Assembly (NCBI RefSeq): GCF_002729955.1
Contig: NZ_PBYA01000029.1
Location: forward strand, 1 to 64,000
Source: Salinisphaera sp.
Lineage (GTDB): Bacteria > Pseudomonadota > Gammaproteobacteria > Nevskiales > Salinisphaeraceae
DNA: 64,000 nucleotides
Reading direction: 5' to 3'
Positions 28,216-37,969 of this stretch are shown here, in pieces. A program made the translations under genes and the position numbers. The first letter of the stretch is position 1. Each line of letters opens with the position of its first letter. Under the pieces are notes generated by a model. It worked only from the letters and a program-made list of their open reading frames with translations, was not told the DNA's origin and did not search any database.

Positions 28216-30732
28216 TTACTCGGCGGCTTTGCTCGCCCCACCAGCGGCGCTGCCATCGCTGCCGTCATCGAGATGCGGCAGCGAGGTGAGATGAGCCAGC
28301 GACTGGCGCAGGTCGGCGCCAAGCAGCTGCAGCGCATGCTCGGCCACGTCGCGTAGCGCCGGGTCGATCGCCAGCTGGCTGCCCTGCGGATGCAGCAGCC
28401 CAACGCGCACCAGCGTTTGCAGATGATTGCGAAACAGCCGCGAATCGAAGAACTCGGGGCTGTTGCGCCCGGTCAGGATCGCCATGCGTTCGGCCATGAG
28501 CTGACATTGGCGCTCGAAGCGGCCGCGCTCGACGTGGCCCTCTTCGAGATTGTGGCTGAGCAGCATCACCGTCATGGCATAGCGTTCGAGTGATTCACGC
28601 ATGATGCGCGCCAGGCTCATCAGGGCCGCGAATTCGCGCGTGCCCGCCTCGGGGCGCAGCAGCCGGCCATGCTCGTCGGCCCGTATCAGGCCGCATTCCA
28701 ACAGGCCGTCGATCGATTCATTCAAGGCGACGCGCGCCTGCTCGGGCGGCCAGCGCAAGAACAGTTCCGAGGCCAGCAGCGGATACAACTCGACGGCGTC
28801 GTCGAGCAGCCGCGCTCGCCCGCAGGACTCGGCATGGGCAAGGAAATTGGCGACCAGCGACGGCAGCGCAAACAGATGCATGACGTTATTGCGCGTATAG
28901 GTCAGCAATACCGCCTGTCGTGACTCCACGGTGAGCACATCGCCCCAGGCATGCGGCACCCGCACCAGGCGCATCATCGGTTCCGCCTCGGCGAGCAGCT
29001 CGCGCCCATCGGTCTGTTCGGGGGCGGTGGCATCGCGTGAATAAGGGCAGCGCCGTGCCAGTTCGGCGAGCAGGGCCAGGGTATCCACCATTTCGTCTTC
29101 GGCAACGGCCTTCTGGGGGCTGCCCAGCAGCACCAGCGAGGCCAGGCCCGTGGCATTGAGCGTGGCGGTGGCATTGATGCTTTCCATCACCCGCTCGGCC
29201 AGGTTCGCGACGAACTCCTGCAGCCAGTTCGGGCGTGCATCCATTTCCAGGCCGCGCATGCGCTCGCGCCAGTCCGGCAGATGGCTATCGGCATAGGCCT
29301 GCAGGTCGATCGGTTCGCCGAACGACACGAACACCCGCCCGTATTTGCGCTTCAGCACCTTGGTCGAGCCGCGCACCAGGTCGCCCATCGACTCGCCTTT
29401 CTTGACCCGGGTACCGCGCAGCTCGTCGAAGTACTTGTTGACCTCCATGACCCGGTCGTAGCCGATATAGACGGGCACGATCGCCGCCGGCGCGCCCTTG
29501 CCGCCCAGCGCGCTGGTCACCGCCATCGACAGCATGCCCGTCTTGGGCGACAGCAGCCGCCCGGTCCGACTGCGTCCGCCTTCGGGGTAGAACTTCATGG
29601 GCTGGCCGCGCTGGATGAGCGCATCCACATAGGCTCGGAAGACGGCGGTATAAAGCCGGTCGCCCTTGAAGCTGCGGCGCAGGTAGAACGCACCGCAGCG
29701 GCGCAACAGCGCGCCGACCGGCCAGAAGTTGAGGTTCACGCCGGCCGCGATCTGCGGCAGCGCCAGGCCTTCCTTATAGAGGATGTAGGAGACCAGCAGA
29801 TAGTCCATATGACTGCGGTGCGAGGGCAGATAGATGACCTCGCGCCGGTCGTGGGTGGTCGCACGCAGGCGGGCGAGATGACGAACATCCACGCCGTCGT
29901 AGATCCGGTGCCACAGCCAGGTCAGCACCCGCAGCATGAAGCCGATGGCGATATTCGAGTAGTCGGCCGCGATCTCGTTGGCATAGTCGCGTGCCCGGGC
30001 CCGGGCCGCGTCGGTGCTTACCTTGTCGCGGCGGGCCGAATCCTCGATGGCCTGTTGCACATCGGCGTCGGCGAGCAGGGAATTGATCAGCTGACTGCGA
30101 CGCGACAACGCCGGGCCGAGCGTGGCCGCGCGCTGGCGGCGAAAATGAATACGCAGCACGCGTACGAGCTTGCGCACCATCAGATCGGGCGCTGCGGACT
30201 CGGCCTCGTCGAGAAACCCTCGGTAATCGAGGGGCTGGCCGAAATGCACCAGCGTGTTGTGGCCGTTCGCCAGCACGATCAGCAGTTTGCGAAGCCGCCC
30301 GCTGCGCTCGCTGTCGGCAAAGAGGATACGAAACAGCGACGTTTCCTTGACCGGATTGCGCCCCCAGAACACCGATACCGGCACCAGCTGCACATCGTAG
30401 TTCTGGTCGTGCAGGCCACGCGAAACGATACGGTGCAGATCGGCCCGTTCGCCGCGGCGCCCGGACGGTAACGCCACCACCATCGAACGCTGCATGCTCG
30501 GCATACCGTGGGTCGCCAGATAAGGCCTCGGCAGGCCCCGCTCGGCGCATACGGCTTCGAGGGCCAGCCAGTCCATGACGCTGGCCACCGGCAGCACATA
30601 GCAGACCGGCTTGTCGCGATCGAGGGCGAGCTCGGACAGATCCGACGGCGAGGCATGCGTATTGATCCATGCACGAACCGGCCAGCGCAGCAACGGCGTG
30701 AACAGCGACAGGATCCGTAGAAGCCAGGCCAT
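28216..30732 (-). CDS. plsB: Glycerol-3-phosphate 1-O-acyltransferase
   Basis: LPSHRSHMDYLLVSY acyltransferase block I, FYPEGGRSRTGRLLSPKTGML block III; 838 aa. Confidence 0.95.
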   Translation of the reverse strand: MAWLLRILSLFTPLLRWPVRAWINTHASPSDLSELALDRDKPVCYVLPVASVMDWLALEAVCAERGLPRPYLATHGMPSMQRSMVVALPSGRRGERADLHRIVSRGLHDQNYDVQLVPVSVFWGRNPVKETSLFRILFADSERSGRLRKLLIVLANGHNTLVHFGQPLDYRGFLDEAESAAPDLMVRKLVRVLRIHFRRQRAATLGPALSRRSQLINSLLADADVQQAIEDSARRDKVSTDAARARARDYANEIAADYSNIAIGFMLRVLTWLWHRIYDGVDVRHLARLRATTHDRREVIYLPSHRSHMDYLLVSYILYKEGLALPQIAAGVNLNFWPVGALLRRCGAFYLRRSFKGDRLYTAVFRAYVDALIQRGQPMKFYPEGGRSRTGRLLSPKTGMLSMAVTSALGGKGAPAAIVPVYIGYDRVMEVNKYFDELRGTRVKKGESMGDLVRGSTKVLKRKYGRVFVSFGEPIDLQAYADSHLPDWRERMRGLEMDARPNWLQEFVANLAERVMESINATATLNATGLASLVLLGSPQKAVAEDEMVDTLALLAELARRCPYSRDATAPEQTDGRELLAEAEPMMRLVRVPHAWGDVLTVESRQAVLLTYTRNNVMHLFALPSLVANFLAHAESCGRARLLDDAVELYPLLASELFLRWPPEQARVALNESIDGLLECGLIRADEHGRLLRPEAGTREFAALMSLARIMRESLERYAMTVMLLSHNLEEGHVERGRFERQCQLMAERMAILTGRNSPEFFDSRLFRNHLQTLVRVGLLHPQGSQLAIDPALRDVAEHALQLLGADLRQSLAHLTSLPHLDDGSDGSAAGGASKAAE

Positions 30733-31428
30733 TCAGGAACCTACAAAATAACGCACGATCGAGCGGGTACGCTCGCCGATGCCACGGGCGATACGCTCGA
30801 CCGGGCCACGCTCTTCGAGCAGGGCACGATCCCGGGCGGTGGCCAGCTGCGGGGCAAAGCGCACACGCAGTTTGGCCAGGGCGCTTTCGTCGGCACCCAC
30901 GAACTGTCGAAACAACCAGTTCCAGGGCAGATTCCAGGCGCCGCCACGACAGACCCGGGCCACGAAATCGACGATATAAGGCTGACCGCCCTCGTCGACC
31001 AGCATATTGCTCGGCGCGCGCAGGTCGCAGTGGGCCACGCCGCGGGCATGCATCTGCTCGACCAGCGCGTCGAGCCGCTCATACGCGGCCTCCGCCGGCT
31101 TGGCCTGGGGCCAGGGCGTGGCCGGCAGATACTCGATGAGCACGCCCCGAGCATCCAGCTGACGATACAGCTTCGGCACGCCCACGATGCCGTCGAGCCG
31201 CCGCAGGGCAGTCGCTTCACGCCAGATCAGTACCGGCGCGATCAGCCGACCGAACCAGCCGGGCGTACGCGCATAGTCCTTGAGCACCGCGCAGGCATCG
31301 CCGTAGACCACGAGCGCGACCTCCGGCTCGGTCTGCCCGCCGCTTTTGTAATAGCGGGTGGCATGCGCATGCAGCTGAGCCCGATCCAGACTTTCGAGCA
31401 TCTGCAGATCCGTCGACTGTACCGCCAT
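30733..31428 (-). CDS. Lipopolysaccharide kinase-like (Kdo/InaA-type kinase fold) protein
   Basis: GVAHCDLRAPSNMLVDEGGQPYIVDF catalytic HxD...DF motif; contiguous with plsB. Confidence 0.7.
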   Translation of the reverse strand: MAVQSTDLQMLESLDRAQLHAHATRYYKSGGQTEPEVALVVYGDACAVLKDYARTPGWFGRLIAPVLIWREATALRRLDGIVGVPKLYRQLDARGVLIEYLPATPWPQAKPAEAAYERLDALVEQMHARGVAHCDLRAPSNMLVDEGGQPYIVDFVARVCRGGAWNLPWNWLFRQFVGADESALAKLRVRFAPQLATARDRALLEERGPVERIARGIGERTRSIVRYFVGS

Positions 31429-31438
31429 CGGCGCCGCG

Positions 31439-32191
31439 TCAGCCGGCGTCTTCGTCGTCCGCGCCGGCGTCCTGATACAGCCGTTCCGGCGGCACGTTGC
31501 CGTCGTAGACCGCTTTCAGGCGGTTTTCGAGATAGTAACCGCGCATGAACGCATAGGGATCGAACTGCTGGTTGAGCGTTTCCTCGAACCCGAGCAGGCC
31601 GGCACGGTAATCGATGATCCTGAGCGCACGCAGGCTCCATACAACATAGTCGTAATCGTCATCGACATAGGTGGTCGGATGCAGGAACTGATCGCCGACA
31701 CGACCGGTCAGGTCTCGGCCCGAGCTCGGGCCAAAGAACGGCAGTACCAGGTAGGGGCCCTGGCCCAGCCCCCAGTAACCGAGCGTCTGCCCGAGGTCTT
31801 CGTCCACCTCGGCAACCCCGACCGCACTGGCCACGTCGAACAGTCCGCCAACGCCGGCCGTGGTGTTGATCATCAAACGCCCGAGCGACGTGTTGAACGA
31901 ACCCCACTTGAGCTGCAGGGCGCTGTTGGCAATATTGACCGGCTCACCGAGGTTGTCGAAGAAGTTGCCGACGCTGGTCTGCACGCGATCGGGGGTGACC
32001 TTGTCGTAGCCGCGGGCAACCGGCTGCAGCACGTAGCGGTCGGCCGTGTCGTTGAACTTGTAGACCGCACGGTTGACCGGCTCGATCGGATCCCAGGGGT
32101 CGGACGGCGGGCTGTGCACACAGCCGCCCAGCACTATCAGACACAGAATTCCAGACAGAAACGGCAGCCGTTGCGACAGGCGTGTGGTCAT
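31439..32191 (-). CDS. mlaA: MlaA/VacJ family outer-membrane lipoprotein
   Basis: Lipobox VLGGCVH; DPWDPIEPVNRAVYKFND, GLGQGPYLVLPFFGPSSGRD. Confidence 0.9.
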   Translation of the reverse strand: MTTRLSQRLPFLSGILCLIVLGGCVHSPPSDPWDPIEPVNRAVYKFNDTADRYVLQPVARGYDKVTPDRVQTSVGNFFDNLGEPVNIANSALQLKWGSFNTSLGRLMINTTAGVGGLFDVASAVGVAEVDEDLGQTLGYWGLGQGPYLVLPFFGPSSGRDLTGRVGDQFLHPTTYVDDDYDYVVWSLRALRIIDYRAGLLGFEETLNQQFDPYAFMRGYYLENRLKAVYDGNVPPERLYQDAGADDEDAG

Positions 32192-32222
32192 TTGATACCT
32201 CGAAGCGGTTACGTGAGGCGAA

Positions 32223-33302
32223 TCACTTCTGGGCTCGATAATGGCCCAGAAGATTCGCCAGCGAATGTTGCGGGGTGAAGTCGAACGTACGTGCAAACAG
32301 CCCGCCATCGATGATCACCGCGTATTTGAAGAAATCGATCAGATAATCCGGCGGCGCATACCGCCCCAGCGCCCGAACCGAGCGCCGTGCCAGCGCCGGC
32401 GGTATCGAGGGCAGAAACAGCCGCCGACACCCGGCCAGCTGCAATGCGTCCTGATACGCCACGTAATCGTCTGGCGCGACATTATATACGCCCGGGTGGT
32501 TACGCTCGAACGAGCGCATCACCGCCTCGGCCATGTCTTCGACATGCAGGAACTGCATCAGCGGCGAAAAACCGAGCAGACAGGGCGCCACCGGCTGGGC
32601 CAGCATGCGGCTGATCTCGTTGTTGATGCCCGGCCCGGCGATATTGCAGGGACGCAGGATCGTGATGTTGAGTTCGGGGTTCTTGTAGAGATGGATATTG
32701 AACAGATTTTCCAGCTCGACCGCGTCCACCACCTCGGGCATGAGGTTGGCCGCGCGCATGGGGTATTCCTCGTCGATGAGCGAGGGGTTGCGCGCGTCCG
32801 CGCCGTAGACATGGAAGGTGGATAGCGCGACCACCTTCTCCACGCCGTATTTCAACGCCAGGCGCAGCAATCGGGCGGTGCCCACCACATTCGCCGAATA
32901 GCGTCGGTTGCGCGTCGACTGGGTGAAGCGAATCCGGCCCAGATGGATGATGCCCATGAAACCGTGCTCGCGGAAAACGTCCTCGAACGGCCACTGGTTG
33001 AAGTCGACCACATAGTCGACGGTGTCCGGATAATCTGCCTGCAGGCCGCGAAACTCGACGCCGACCACGTCGTAGTTCTCCTTGAGCAGCGCGATCACGT
33101 GCTGGGCCAGCGCCCCGGCTGCACCGGTGACCAGCACCTTGCCGCGGGCATTGCTGCCAATACCGGCGGCCGACTGCTTCGTTTTCGGCGTCGCGGGCTC
33201 ACTCTGGCGCCGCGCCGGGGTCTTGCGCCTGGGGGTCGACTTCTTGTCCTGTGCTTTCTGCGCGCTGCTGTCTTCGTTGTCGGACTCGTTCGACTGGCTC
33301 AT
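32223..33302 (-). CDS. NAD-dependent epimerase/dehydratase family protein with charged N-terminal tail
   Basis: VLVTGAAGALAQHVI Rossmann motif; MSQSNESDNEDSSAQKAQDKKSTPRRKTPARR tail. Confidence 0.85.
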   Translation of the reverse strand: MSQSNESDNEDSSAQKAQDKKSTPRRKTPARRQSEPATPKTKQSAAGIGSNARGKVLVTGAAGALAQHVIALLKENYDVVGVEFRGLQADYPDTVDYVVDFNQWPFEDVFREHGFMGIIHLGRIRFTQSTRNRRYSANVVGTARLLRLALKYGVEKVVALSTFHVYGADARNPSLIDEEYPMRAANLMPEVVDAVELENLFNIHLYKNPELNITILRPCNIAGPGINNEISRMLAQPVAPCLLGFSPLMQFLHVEDMAEAVMRSFERNHPGVYNVAPDDYVAYQDALQLAGCRRLFLPSIPPALARRSVRALGRYAPPDYLIDFFKYAVIIDGGLFARTFDFTPQHSLANLLGHYRAQK

Positions 33303-34120
33303 CAGAAAATACTCTTGCGCTGGGCAATGCCGGTATCGATAAGGTCGCGAATGGCGTCCTTGACCTCTTCCACCCGCCATTCGACGTCGCGCTCGTTGCG
33401 GGCATCGTTGGCGAAATGCATCGGCTTGCCGAAGTTCAGAAACACCCGAGCCGGCAGCGGCACGAGCGGCGCAAACGGGAAATACGGCATGCCCAGCATG
33501 CGCGCCAGCGGCTTGATGTTCACCAGCGACGGCATGGTTTCTTCACAGCCGACCACGCCCACCGGCACGATCGGCGTATTGTGCTCCATGGCCAGATGCA
33601 TGAACCCGTGGCCGAAACGCTGCAGCTGATAGCGCAGCCGATAGGGCTTGCCCGAGCCGCGAATACCCTCGGGAAACACGACGATGGCTTCATCGCGTTC
33701 GAGCATCTTGCCGCAGTTCTTCGGGTCGCCGATCACCCCGCCCACCGAGTTCATCCAGTTGCCCAGAAACGGCACCGAGGGGAACCAGCGCTCGATCATG
33801 GAGCGCGGCAGGCGCGCGTTTTCCGACTTGTTGGCCACGGCGAAGCTCACCATCACCCCGTCCAGCGGCAACTGGCCACTGTGGTTGCCCACGATCAGCA
33901 GGCGCCCCTGGCCGGGGATATGCTCAAGACCCTGGGCCTGCACCCGGAAATAGTTCTGGTAGAGCCAGCGCACCGCGGTGAAGGTGATCTTGGCGGTATC
34001 GGGATTGAGCCCCCAGGGGTCGTAGCCCTGGCTGCCGATGTTGTGTTTGGGCAAAGCATCGACCAACTGGTCGACATCGCGGCCTACCGTCCGCGGCTTG
34101 AGAAACTGCCGGGTGCGCAT
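33302..34120 (-). CDS. Lysophospholipid acyltransferase (PlsC-like)
   Basis: VGNHSGQLPLDG (NHxxxxxD), FPEGIRGSGK; ATG at 34120 (MRTRQFLKPR) overlaps downstream start. Confidence 0.85.
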   Translation of the reverse strand: MRTRQFLKPRTVGRDVDQLVDALPKHNIGSQGYDPWGLNPDTAKITFTAVRWLYQNYFRVQAQGLEHIPGQGRLLIVGNHSGQLPLDGVMVSFAVANKSENARLPRSMIERWFPSVPFLGNWMNSVGGVIGDPKNCGKMLERDEAIVVFPEGIRGSGKPYRLRYQLQRFGHGFMHLAMEHNTPIVPVGVVGCEETMPSLVNIKPLARMLGMPYFPFAPLVPLPARVFLNFGKPMHFANDARNERDVEWRVEEVKDAIRDLIDTGIAQRKSIF

Positions 34121-34150
34121 GCTGACTCCTCGCACGAAGCGACGCGTTAT

Positions 34151-34164
34151 AAAGGCGCGCCTTT
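34151..34164. promoter_or_regulatory. 14-bp perfect palindrome AAAGGCGCGCCTTT in acyltransferase/parB divergent intergenic region
   Basis: Read directly. Confidence 0.35.
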
Positions 34165-34241
34165 TGGTCTTACACTGGCGCCAATGCTTTGAGCTTAGCA
34201 CGCAGATTGACCGTGCCGAGCCTGTTTCCAGGCCTGCTTCG

Positions 34242-35069
34242 ATGACCGACTCCCTCCCTGCTGCCGAGGCCGATGCCCGCCGCGTCGTGCCCATCAGTAT
34301 CGAACTGATCCGCCCGGGCGCCAGCCAGGCCCGTACCGTGTTCGAAAACGATGGCATCGACGAACTTGCGGCCTCGATCGCCACCTCGGGGGTGATTCAA
34401 CCCGTGGTGGTCTGTGGCAGCCACGCCCGCGGCTATGAGCTGCTGGCCGGCGAGCGTCGCTGGCGTGCCGCCCAGCGTGCGGGCCTGAGCGAACTGCCCG
34501 CGATCGTGCGCAACGACCTCGACGCCGCCCAGGCCGCGGTGCTTGGGCTGATCGAGAATCTCCAGCGCGAGTCGCTGGGCGTCATGGATACCGCCCACGG
34601 CCTGGCCCGGCTATGCGAGGACCATGGGCTCACCCATGACGCCGTTGCCCGTCGTATCGGCAAATCCCGTGTCTATGTCACCAACTATCTGCGCCTGCGC
34701 CAGCTGGCCGCGCCGGTACAGCGGCATCTGGATGCCGGCGAGCTCAATCTCGGCCACGCCAAGATCCTCGCCGGACTGAACGAAACCACCCAGATCGCGC
34801 TGGCTCGCGAGGCGGCGAAAAAACGCATGAGCGTGCGCCAGCTCGAACAGGCGGCACGGCGTTCGGCGCAGCCGCATGTTGCGCCGGCGCCCGGCAGCGG
34901 TGCGGACAATGGTATGGCCGAACTGGAAACGCGGCTGGCCGAACACGTCGGCAATACGGTCAGAATCGACTACGACGCCGAGCGGCGCCGCGGCGAGCTA
35001 CGTATCGCCTTTCACGATCTCGACGAATTCGACGGCCTGCTGGCCCGTCTGGGTTTTACGTCGGAGTGA
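34242..35069 (+). CDS. ParB/Spo0J/Noc-like partition protein
   Basis: ELIRPGASQARTVFENDGIDELAASIATSGVIQPVVV, LLAGERRWRAAQRAGL, ENLQRESLGVMDTA, HTH RIGKSRVYVTNYLRL; no ParA neighbour. Confidence 0.9.
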   Translation: MTDSLPAAEADARRVVPISIELIRPGASQARTVFENDGIDELAASIATSGVIQPVVVCGSHARGYELLAGERRWRAAQRAGLSELPAIVRNDLDAAQAAVLGLIENLQRESLGVMDTAHGLARLCEDHGLTHDAVARRIGKSRVYVTNYLRLRQLAAPVQRHLDAGELNLGHAKILAGLNETTQIALAREAAKKRMSVRQLEQAARRSAQPHVAPAPGSGADNGMAELETRLAEHVGNTVRIDYDAERRRGELRIAFHDLDEFDGLLARLGFTSE

Positions 35070-35100
35070 CAGCACAACGGCCGCCCGGGCGAGACTCGAA

Positions 35101-35289
35101 CTAGCGGCGCGGGCCGTTGCTGGGGCCGCGCGTCTTCTTGACCGCGCCCATCAGGCCGAAGCCAATGATCACCGCCACGCCCACGCCAATCCACACAGGC
35201 GGCGCGCTCAGTGCGTAGGCCCCGTAGGCCAGCGCGCCGGCGACGATGACGATACCAATCATGTAGATCGCAAAATTCGACATCGACAA
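35101..35289 (-). CDS. Small hypothetical membrane protein
   Basis: 62 aa with two TM segments. Confidence 0.5.
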   Translation of the reverse strand: MSMSNFAIYMIGIVIVAGALAYGAYALSAPPVWIGVGVAVIIGFGLMGAVKKTRGPSNGPRR

Positions 35290-35328
35290 CTCCCCGGTAC
35301 GAGGCGCACGTGGCGCCCGAATGCGTTT

Positions 35329-35709
35329 TTATTCAGCCGTCGCCGTATGCAGCGGGCTGCTTTGTTTGCTGTAGTAGCGGGCCAGTGCCTTGATCTGCGC
35401 GTCGCTCATACCCTGAACCTGACCGGCCATGATCGCGTTTTCGCGGTCGCCGTCGCGGTAGGCCTTGATCGTATGCACCAGATAATCCTGGTGCTGGCCG
35501 GCGATAATCGGGAAGTTCGGCGTCTGCGATACGCCGTTCTTGCCATGACAGCTGGCACAGGTCTGGGTGGTCTGCGATACCCAGTCGTTGCCGGCCGGCT
35601 TGTCGTTGCCGTGATCTTCCTGGGCGGCAAGCGAACCAGCAAAACCGAACAGCGCCAGACAGATCAAACCGCGTGAAACTGCATGCCTCATCGTAATACG
35701 CCCCGCCAT
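35329..35709 (-). CDS. c-type cytochrome
   Basis: Signal peptide, CASCHG haem-binding motif. Confidence 0.9.
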   Translation of the reverse strand: MAGRITMRHAVSRGLICLALFGFAGSLAAQEDHGNDKPAGNDWVSQTTQTCASCHGKNGVSQTPNFPIIAGQHQDYLVHTIKAYRDGDRENAIMAGQVQGMSDAQIKALARYYSKQSSPLHTATAE

Positions 35710-36056
35710 TACGGTTTCTGCTGCGACAGATACGCCGCAATGTCCTTGATGTCCTGATCGCTCAGGCTCGATGCCTGGGCGTGCATGGTCGAATGCTTGC
35801 GCGCACCGCTGCGATACGACTTCAGCGCCGATTCGATATACGCGGCATGCTGGCCGGCGATCTTGGGCACGTGGTAGGTCGGATAGGCATTGTTGTAATC
35901 GGGAATGCCGTGGCAGCCCACGCAGGTATAGAAGCGTTCCTTACCCGCTGCGGCATCGCCGGCCGCGTCAGCGCCATCGGACTGGGCGAACGCAGGGCCA
36001 TACACGAAGGCGCAACAAACCAAGGCCGCCAGGGCCTTACGCCAACTTTGAATCAT
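35709..36056 (-). CDS. c-type cytochrome
   Basis: Signal peptide, CVGCHG haem-binding motif, HAQASSLSDQDIKDIAAYLSQQ. Confidence 0.9.
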   Translation of the reverse strand: MIQSWRKALAALVCCAFVYGPAFAQSDGADAAGDAAAGKERFYTCVGCHGIPDYNNAYPTYHVPKIAGQHAAYIESALKSYRSGARKHSTMHAQASSLSDQDIKDIAAYLSQQKP

Positions 36057-36146
36057 CGAAATCTCCCGAAAACAGCCTGCGCCATCGAGCGCGGCGCAGC
36101 GATATGCTCTTGTAAAACCGCGCGCGAGTCAATTCACCGGCCGTGC

Positions 36147-36833
36147 TCAATCGCGCTCGTCGTCCTCGCGCAACGGCTCGACCACCTGGGCAACACTCGC
36201 ATTGAGGTTGAACGCCGAACGCCCGTTGCGGCCGCGACTTCGCCCGAGGTCGCGTTCGTCGAGCTGCAGCAACACAAGCTGAGCAACCCCACCCGAGCGA
36301 CCGCCGGCCGGGCCCGACCATACGCCGATACGCGGCTCGCCCGTACCACTACGCGGCAGCCCGCCCCCGTAGATGCCACGCAGCGGTTCGGGCATGAGCG
36401 CCTGGGCGCCCTCGTCCAGCGGCGACGTGCTCAGCTGCACGTCCAGCCAGGTGCGCCAGCGCTTTGACGCCAGCTGCTCGAGAGGCTGCGCGGGCAAACG
36501 CTCGATAACGTTTCGCGCAACTGCGGCCGCCGCACTGCGGCCCTGGCGAATCAGCCCGCGCGACGCGCCCGCATCCAGCGCGAGGCGAGGGCGCTCGGCA
36601 CCGGCGGCCGGCAGGCGCAGCGCGCCATCGACATGGGCACGCAGGCGCAACGCCTCGCCCTGGCCGCGCGGCGTAGCGCTGATCGCAACCGTGGCGGTCA
36701 GCCAGGGCGCGCCTCCGTAGGGGCTCGGCAGGCGTAGTTGCACGGTCGTGTCTCGGGGGGCTGCGGCCGCGGCGTTGGGCTCGATCAGACGACGCACGCG
36801 CCGGCGAATGCGGTTGAACATGGTTCGAAGCAC
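36147..36833 (-). CDS. Hypothetical protein
   Basis: 228 aa, basic N-terminus, positioned between acyP and cytochromes. Confidence 0.5.
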   Translation of the reverse strand: MLRTMFNRIRRRVRRLIEPNAAAAAPRDTTVQLRLPSPYGGAPWLTATVAISATPRGQGEALRLRAHVDGALRLPAAGAERPRLALDAGASRGLIRQGRSAAAAVARNVIERLPAQPLEQLASKRWRTWLDVQLSTSPLDEGAQALMPEPLRGIYGGGLPRSGTGEPRIGVWSGPAGGRSGGVAQLVLLQLDERDLGRSRGRNGRSAFNLNASVAQVVEPLREDDERD

Positions 36834-36880
36834 GCCAGATACGAATTGTGACCCTATAATGACGCATTACGGACATCGCC

Positions 36881-37156
36881 ATGAACAACACTCGCCAGTT
36901 TTTCGTCAGCGGCCGCGTACAGGGCGTGGGCTTTCGCGAGGCCACACGCAAACGCGCCGACGAGCTGGGCCTGGCTGGCTGGGTTCGCAACCTGGCCGAC
37001 GGCCGCGTTGAAGTACAGGCCAGCGCAGGCGACGACAAGCTCGACGCCCTCGCCCGCTGGCTGCAGGACGGCCCGGCATCGGCGAAGGTCGAGCACGTCG
37101 ATAGCCACCCTGTTGAGCAGGCGGACAGCCTTCCCCAGCCGTTCGCCGTTCGCTGA
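36881..37156 (+). CDS. Acylphosphatase
   Basis: FVSGRVQGVGFREATRKRADELGLAGWVRNLADGRVEV. Confidence 0.95.
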   Translation: MNNTRQFFVSGRVQGVGFREATRKRADELGLAGWVRNLADGRVEVQASAGDDKLDALARWLQDGPASAKVEHVDSHPVEQADSLPQPFAVR

Positions 37157-37214
37157 TTCGAGCCGACCGCAGCCCGCGAGATAGCGCCCGCGGCCCACGA
37201 GATAGATAGTATCA

Positions 37215-37958
37215 ATGCCCCAAAAAACCGATGACACCGTCTTGCCGCGCTGGGCGTGGCTGGGCGTACCGCTGGCGATCTATTTCGCCCATTACGTTGC
37301 GCGCGCGCTGCTCGACGCCCCGGTCTACGACGCATGGCTGCTGCACGAGTCGGGTCTGACCGAGGTCGGCACGGTGGTGATACTGGCGCTTGCGCTGGCA
37401 GGCGGGCTCGTGGCCACCGCCTGGGCCTTTCGACGCAGTGATCGCGCGCTGGCGATTTTTTTCGCGCTGTTCAGCCTCGGCTGCCTTTATTTCGGCGGCG
37501 AGGAAGCCAGCTGGGGCCAGCACTGGTTCGGCTGGGCGACGCCGGATCAGTGGCGTGCCTTGAACAATCAGGCCGAAACGAACCTGCACAACTCGAACTC
37601 GCTGGCCGGATCGCTCCTGGATCAGCTGCCACGCAATCTGCTCGCTGCTGCCATCCTCGTGGGCGGCTGTATTCTACCCATCCGGCGCTGGCTGAGCGGC
37701 CGCGCCTATGCTCATGACAGCTTTGGTTACTGGGCCATGCCCACCTTCGACTGCGTGGTCATCGGCTTCATCGCGCCGCTGGCCTCGATTCCGGAAAAGC
37801 TGTTCGAAGCCGCCATGGACGATGTGCCTTACCCGTTCGATATCGACGGCGGCGAAGTCAAGGAGCTGATGTTCGCCGTATTCCTGTGCCTGTATATCGT
37901 CACGGTGCTGGTACGGATACGGCGCGACACGGTTACGCCTGTCGCCTCTCCGGCCTGA
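37215..37958 (+). CDS. Uncharacterised polytopic membrane protein
   Basis: 247 aa with several TM segments, motif GGEEASWGQHWFGWATP. Confidence 0.65.
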   Translation: MPQKTDDTVLPRWAWLGVPLAIYFAHYVARALLDAPVYDAWLLHESGLTEVGTVVILALALAGGLVATAWAFRRSDRALAIFFALFSLGCLYFGGEEASWGQHWFGWATPDQWRALNNQAETNLHNSNSLAGSLLDQLPRNLLAAAILVGGCILPIRRWLSGRAYAHDSFGYWAMPTFDCVVIGFIAPLASIPEKLFEAAMDDVPYPFDIDGGEVKELMFAVFLCLYIVTVLVRIRRDTVTPVASPA

Positions 37959-37969
37959 CCACGGGCTTT

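Noticed and set aside
29281-30471. 396-aa plus-strand ORF
   Set aside because: Antisense shadow of plsB.
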